Assembly (NCBI RefSeq): GCF_017742245.1
Contig: NZ_JAGHKO010000001.1
Location: forward strand, 1,579,061 to 1,643,060
Length of the DNA stretch: 64,000 bases
Source: Niastella soli
GTDB lineage: Bacteria; Bacteroidota; Bacteroidia; Chitinophagales; Chitinophagaceae
Reading direction: 5' to 3'
The position numbers and the translations under genes are program-made. A model generated the notes under the pieces. It had not been told where the DNA came from, did not search any database, and saw only the letters and a list, made by a program, of their open reading frames with translations. Positions 61,908-64,000 of the stretch are shown here, in pieces. Each line of letters begins with the position of its first letter. The stretch's first letter is position 1.

Positions 61908-62789
61908 CTAATTAAGCGCCAGTAATACCTGCCAGGCTTCCTGCACCTTGCCTTCGTTCAGCAGCTTTTTGGCATAGGTATGTAATTCGGTTTCCATTTC
62001 TGTGGGATTTACCGAATAATATTGAAAAATGCTTTTTAGCTGGGCGTCATCAAAAGCCGGGTCAATGACCGGCATTTCGTGCACATTGCCTAACTGGCCC
62101 AGGTTATTACCAGTTAATATTTTACTGTTTTTAATAGGAGCAGGCAGCGCATCGATGCCAATGCCCAGTTTGGTATTGGGTTTTTCCACCATGAAAAGAT
62201 TGGTTTCGTCAACCTTGCAATACCAGTCGCCACCGAGGCGGGCCACATGATGCAGCTTACGCTGATCGATCATCCCATTTTCATTGAGTATTTCATCGGC
62301 AATATGCATACGCAGGATCTCGCAAAGCACCAGGTTGCCAGCCCCGCCTTCGGTACCCAATGGTTTTATTTCATGCACCTTGCATTCCATTTTCACCTTG
62401 CTTTCTTTTACCATGGGTGGCTTCACCAGTGTGGCCGGTTCTGCGGTAAAACCTGCCTTGGTAAATTCGTCCACCTCTTTGGGAAATTCACAACTGGCCA
62501 AACTGGTTTGGTATACCATGTCGTAATCAACAATATTGATCACCACTTCAGGTACTTCCAGTACATTTTGCAAGCTGTGTTTGGTGGTATTATCGCGTAC
62601 CCGCCGGGCCGGTGAAAAGATCACCATGGGCGGGTTGCTGGAAAACATATTGAAAAAACTAAAGGGGCTCAGGTTAACATTACCTGCCTTGTCAATGGTA
62701 CTGGCAAAACAAATAGGCCGGGGCGCTATTGCATGTTGCAAATAGTTTTGCCTCAGTACGGGTGTCAGGTCTTTTAAATCAATGATCAT
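61908..62789 (-). CDS. Flavin reductase-like FMN-binding split-barrel protein
   Basis: 293 residues. LQHAIAPRPICFASTIDKAGNVNLSPFSFFNMFSSNPPMVIFSPA is the flavin reductase split-barrel signature; EVVINIVDYDMVYQ and CEFPKEVDEFTKAGFT continue it. The C-terminal 90 residues are family-specific to longer members. It probably binds FMN; the substrate is unknown. It starts 11 bases after the FAH gene, so the pair is an operon, fitting the aromatic amino acid degradation clusters in which both families occur. Confidence 0.9.
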   Translation of the reverse strand: MIIDLKDLTPVLRQNYLQHAIAPRPICFASTIDKAGNVNLSPFSFFNMFSSNPPMVIFSPARRVRDNTTKHSLQNVLEVPEVVINIVDYDMVYQTSLASCEFPKEVDEFTKAGFTAEPATLVKPPMVKESKVKMECKVHEIKPLGTEGGAGNLVLCEILRMHIADEILNENGMIDQRKLHHVARLGGDWYCKVDETNLFMVEKPNTKLGIGIDALPAPIKNSKILTGNNLGQLGNVHEMPVIDPAFDDAQLKSIFQYYSVNPTEMETELHTYAKKLLNEGKVQEAWQVLLALN

Positions 62790-62800
62790 GTTGCAGGGAA

Positions 62801-63811
62801 TTAAACTGATTTCTTTCTGGCCAATAATGAAAAATCATCCTCTTCTTTAACGATGGTGTTGCTGAGTATACCCAGTCCGTCAATTTCCATTTCCACCACA
62901 TCGCCAGGTTGCAGCCACTGTTCAACATAGTTGGGATCGTTCAGTTTACCGGTGCCATTCAGTTCTAAAAAGCAACCGGTGCCTACGGTGCCGCTGCCAA
63001 TTACATCACCTGGGTTCAGGTTTACGCCATAAGATGCTCTTTCAATGATCTCGGCAAAGGTCCAGTCCATATCTTTCATGTTACCATCGCTCACCTGTTT
63101 GCCATTTACCCGGCATTGCATGCGCAGGTTGAAACTTTTACCGGTATGACCAGCTTTGGTAGGTACCTCATATTGTTGTAATTCATCCAGGGTTACCAGC
63201 CAGGGGCCGATCACTGTTGAGAAATCTTTTCCCTTGGCAGGTCCGAGGTTCAACAGCATTTCCTCCATTTGCAGACGACGTGCGCTCATATCGTTCATGA
63301 TCATGAGGCCGCCAATATATTCATCGGCATCTTCGGCCCTGATGTTACGGCCTGCTTTACTGATCACAATGGCTACTTCCAACTCAAAGTCGAGTTTTTC
63401 AAAATGATCGGGCATACATTGAATATCGCCCGGGCCCTGAATACTATGGTGATTGGTAAAATAAAAAATGGGGTATTGGTCAAATTCGGGGATCATGGGC
63501 ACTTTGCGATTACGGCGGGCCGCTTCCACGTGTTGGCGGAAAGCATACCCATCACGGCAGGATGAAGGAAAAGGAACGGGTGCAAGAATAGGTACGCTAT
63601 TATACGCAAAGCCCTTGCTTTTAGGGATTTTCCCTTCTTTGATCATCATTTCTCCACCCAGCGCCATGGCATAAGCGTCTTCCCAGTAAACAAGGAACAT
63701 ACTCATATTGGGAGGCAGATCGGGGTGTAAAACTTCGGTATCATATAGTAATCCGTCTACCAGTATGGCTACACGGTCATGACCTTCGCTGAGATAAGAA
63801 ACAAGTTTCAT
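62801..63811 (-). CDS. Fumarylacetoacetate hydrolase family protein
   Basis: 336 residues. The FAH C-terminal fold is clear: YFTNHHSIQGPGD, DFELEVAIVISKAGRNI (metal ligands Glu/Asp), YIGGLMIMNDMSAR, KGKDFSTVIGPWLVT and the GSGTVGTGCFLEL end. The family includes fumarylacetoacetase and 2-keto-hydratases; length and the N-terminal domain suggest the 2-keto-4-pentenoate/FAH-like group used in tyrosine/homogentisate breakdown. First gene of a pair with the flavin reductase-like gene. Confidence 0.9.
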   Translation of the reverse strand: MKLVSYLSEGHDRVAILVDGLLYDTEVLHPDLPPNMSMFLVYWEDAYAMALGGEMMIKEGKIPKSKGFAYNSVPILAPVPFPSSCRDGYAFRQHVEAARRNRKVPMIPEFDQYPIFYFTNHHSIQGPGDIQCMPDHFEKLDFELEVAIVISKAGRNIRAEDADEYIGGLMIMNDMSARRLQMEEMLLNLGPAKGKDFSTVIGPWLVTLDELQQYEVPTKAGHTGKSFNLRMQCRVNGKQVSDGNMKDMDWTFAEIIERASYGVNLNPGDVIGSGTVGTGCFLELNGTGKLNDPNYVEQWLQPGDVVEMEIDGLGILSNTIVKEEDDFSLLARKKSV

Positions 63812-63841
63812 GTATGGCAGTATTTTAATGGCTGCAATTTA

Positions 63842-63892
63842 AGTTAACTAGTTGACTAGTTTGTTACGAGTTGACGAGTTGGCTGGTTGGAA
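63842..63892 (+). repeat. Degenerate 8-bp AGTTGACT-type repeat
   Basis: Units AGTTAACT (63842), AGTTGACT (63850), an 11-base variant, then AGTTGACG (63869), AGTTGGCT (63877), GGTTGGAA (63885). Same family as 47885-47941. Confidence 0.6.
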
Positions 63893-63971
63893 GGGTGACT
63901 GGGGGAAAGTCTGCCGGAAAATGCGGTATAAAAAATTGCCGGGCGGTTTCAATTGTTTGTAACTTTTGCCC

Positions 63972-64000
63972 ATGAAACAATTGGTGGTAGTAACAGCCTT
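63972..64000 (+). CDS. Start of a gene truncated by the window end
   Basis: An ATG at 63972 opens a frame MKQLVVVTA. A TAACTTTTG sequence just upstream resembles a -7 box with one extra T. The beginning resembles a nucleotide-binding beta strand (as in SDR proteins), but nine residues are too few to assign a family. Confidence 0.4.

Noticed and set aside
1-64000. tRNA or rRNA genes
   Set aside because: No cloverleaf T-arm patterns or conserved rRNA stretches were seen in the intergenic DNA.

Overview
The window reads as chromosomal DNA of a Bacteroidota bacterium, most likely family Chitinophagaceae (Niastella/Chitinophaga type). The evidence is a protein with a type A type-IX-secretion tail, promoters that fit the Bacteroidota pattern (TTTG, about 19 nt, then TAnnTTTG), few Shine-Dalgarno sites, and families typical of the group (fused MBL-rhodanese proteins, PorT-like barrels, MeaB, DUF2905). 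The genus is an inference. No rRNA, tRNA, CRISPR array, insertion sequence or prophage gene was seen.

Layout. 1-5.6 kb: a truncated polyprenyl-phosphate glycosyltransferase, then the oxidative pentose phosphate operon gnd-zwf-pgl (minus strand) and a small dihaem cytochrome. 6-11.5 kb: an RRM RNA-binding protein with a near-consensus promoter, an ATPase-domain fragment, a DUF72 pseudogene, a TetA-like exporter coupled to a YccF protein, an M23 peptidase and an outer-membrane barrel. 11.5-20 kb: an S9 peptidase, an orphan 2-oxoacid:ferredoxin oxidoreductase beta subunit, an acyltransferase, a JmjC/cupin-like protein, a Sua5/YciO protein, a GNAT and RNase HII.

20-27 kb is a sulfur locus: a Crp/Fnr regulator, a CRP-like palindrome, a TauE/SafE exporter, an MBL-double-rhodanese protein, two half-size YeeE/YedE (TsuA-like) permeases, a Tat-exported DsrE-like protein, a TsdA-like dihaem cytochrome and a Sec-exported DsrE-like protein. 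The gene content suggests uptake, extracytoplasmic oxidation and cytoplasmic handling of thiosulfate or sulfane sulfur. Haem A synthase (ctaA/COX15) follows.

28-41 kb: a membrane-anchored patatin, a lipid kinase, two pairs of small secreted paralogues, an alpha/beta hydrolase, DUF2905, an HGSNAT-like membrane acyltransferase, typA/bipA and an RDD protein. 41-46 kb: a five-gene minus-strand operon with four glycosyltransferases and meaB. 46-49 kb: a Lon-N protein, coaX, lptC and an aldo/keto reductase. 49.7-50.8 kb: a lipoprotein beta-propeller.

50.8-52.3 kb has no convincing gene. It holds a strikingly regular non-coding array in which an 11-bp register persists without a visible indel for about 51 units (51489-52049). 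Next comes a TetR-controlled EmrAB-TolC-type tripartite efflux operon whose promoter is embedded in two tandem 17-bp operator copies. The window ends with an SDR, a T9SS cargo protein, lysS, and a flavin reductase-FAH pair. Intergenic spaces repeatedly carry short degenerate repeats (8-bp AGTTGACY-like units, REP-like hairpins, GACCTGTCAG palindromes), which gives this genome a distinctive non-coding repeat landscape.
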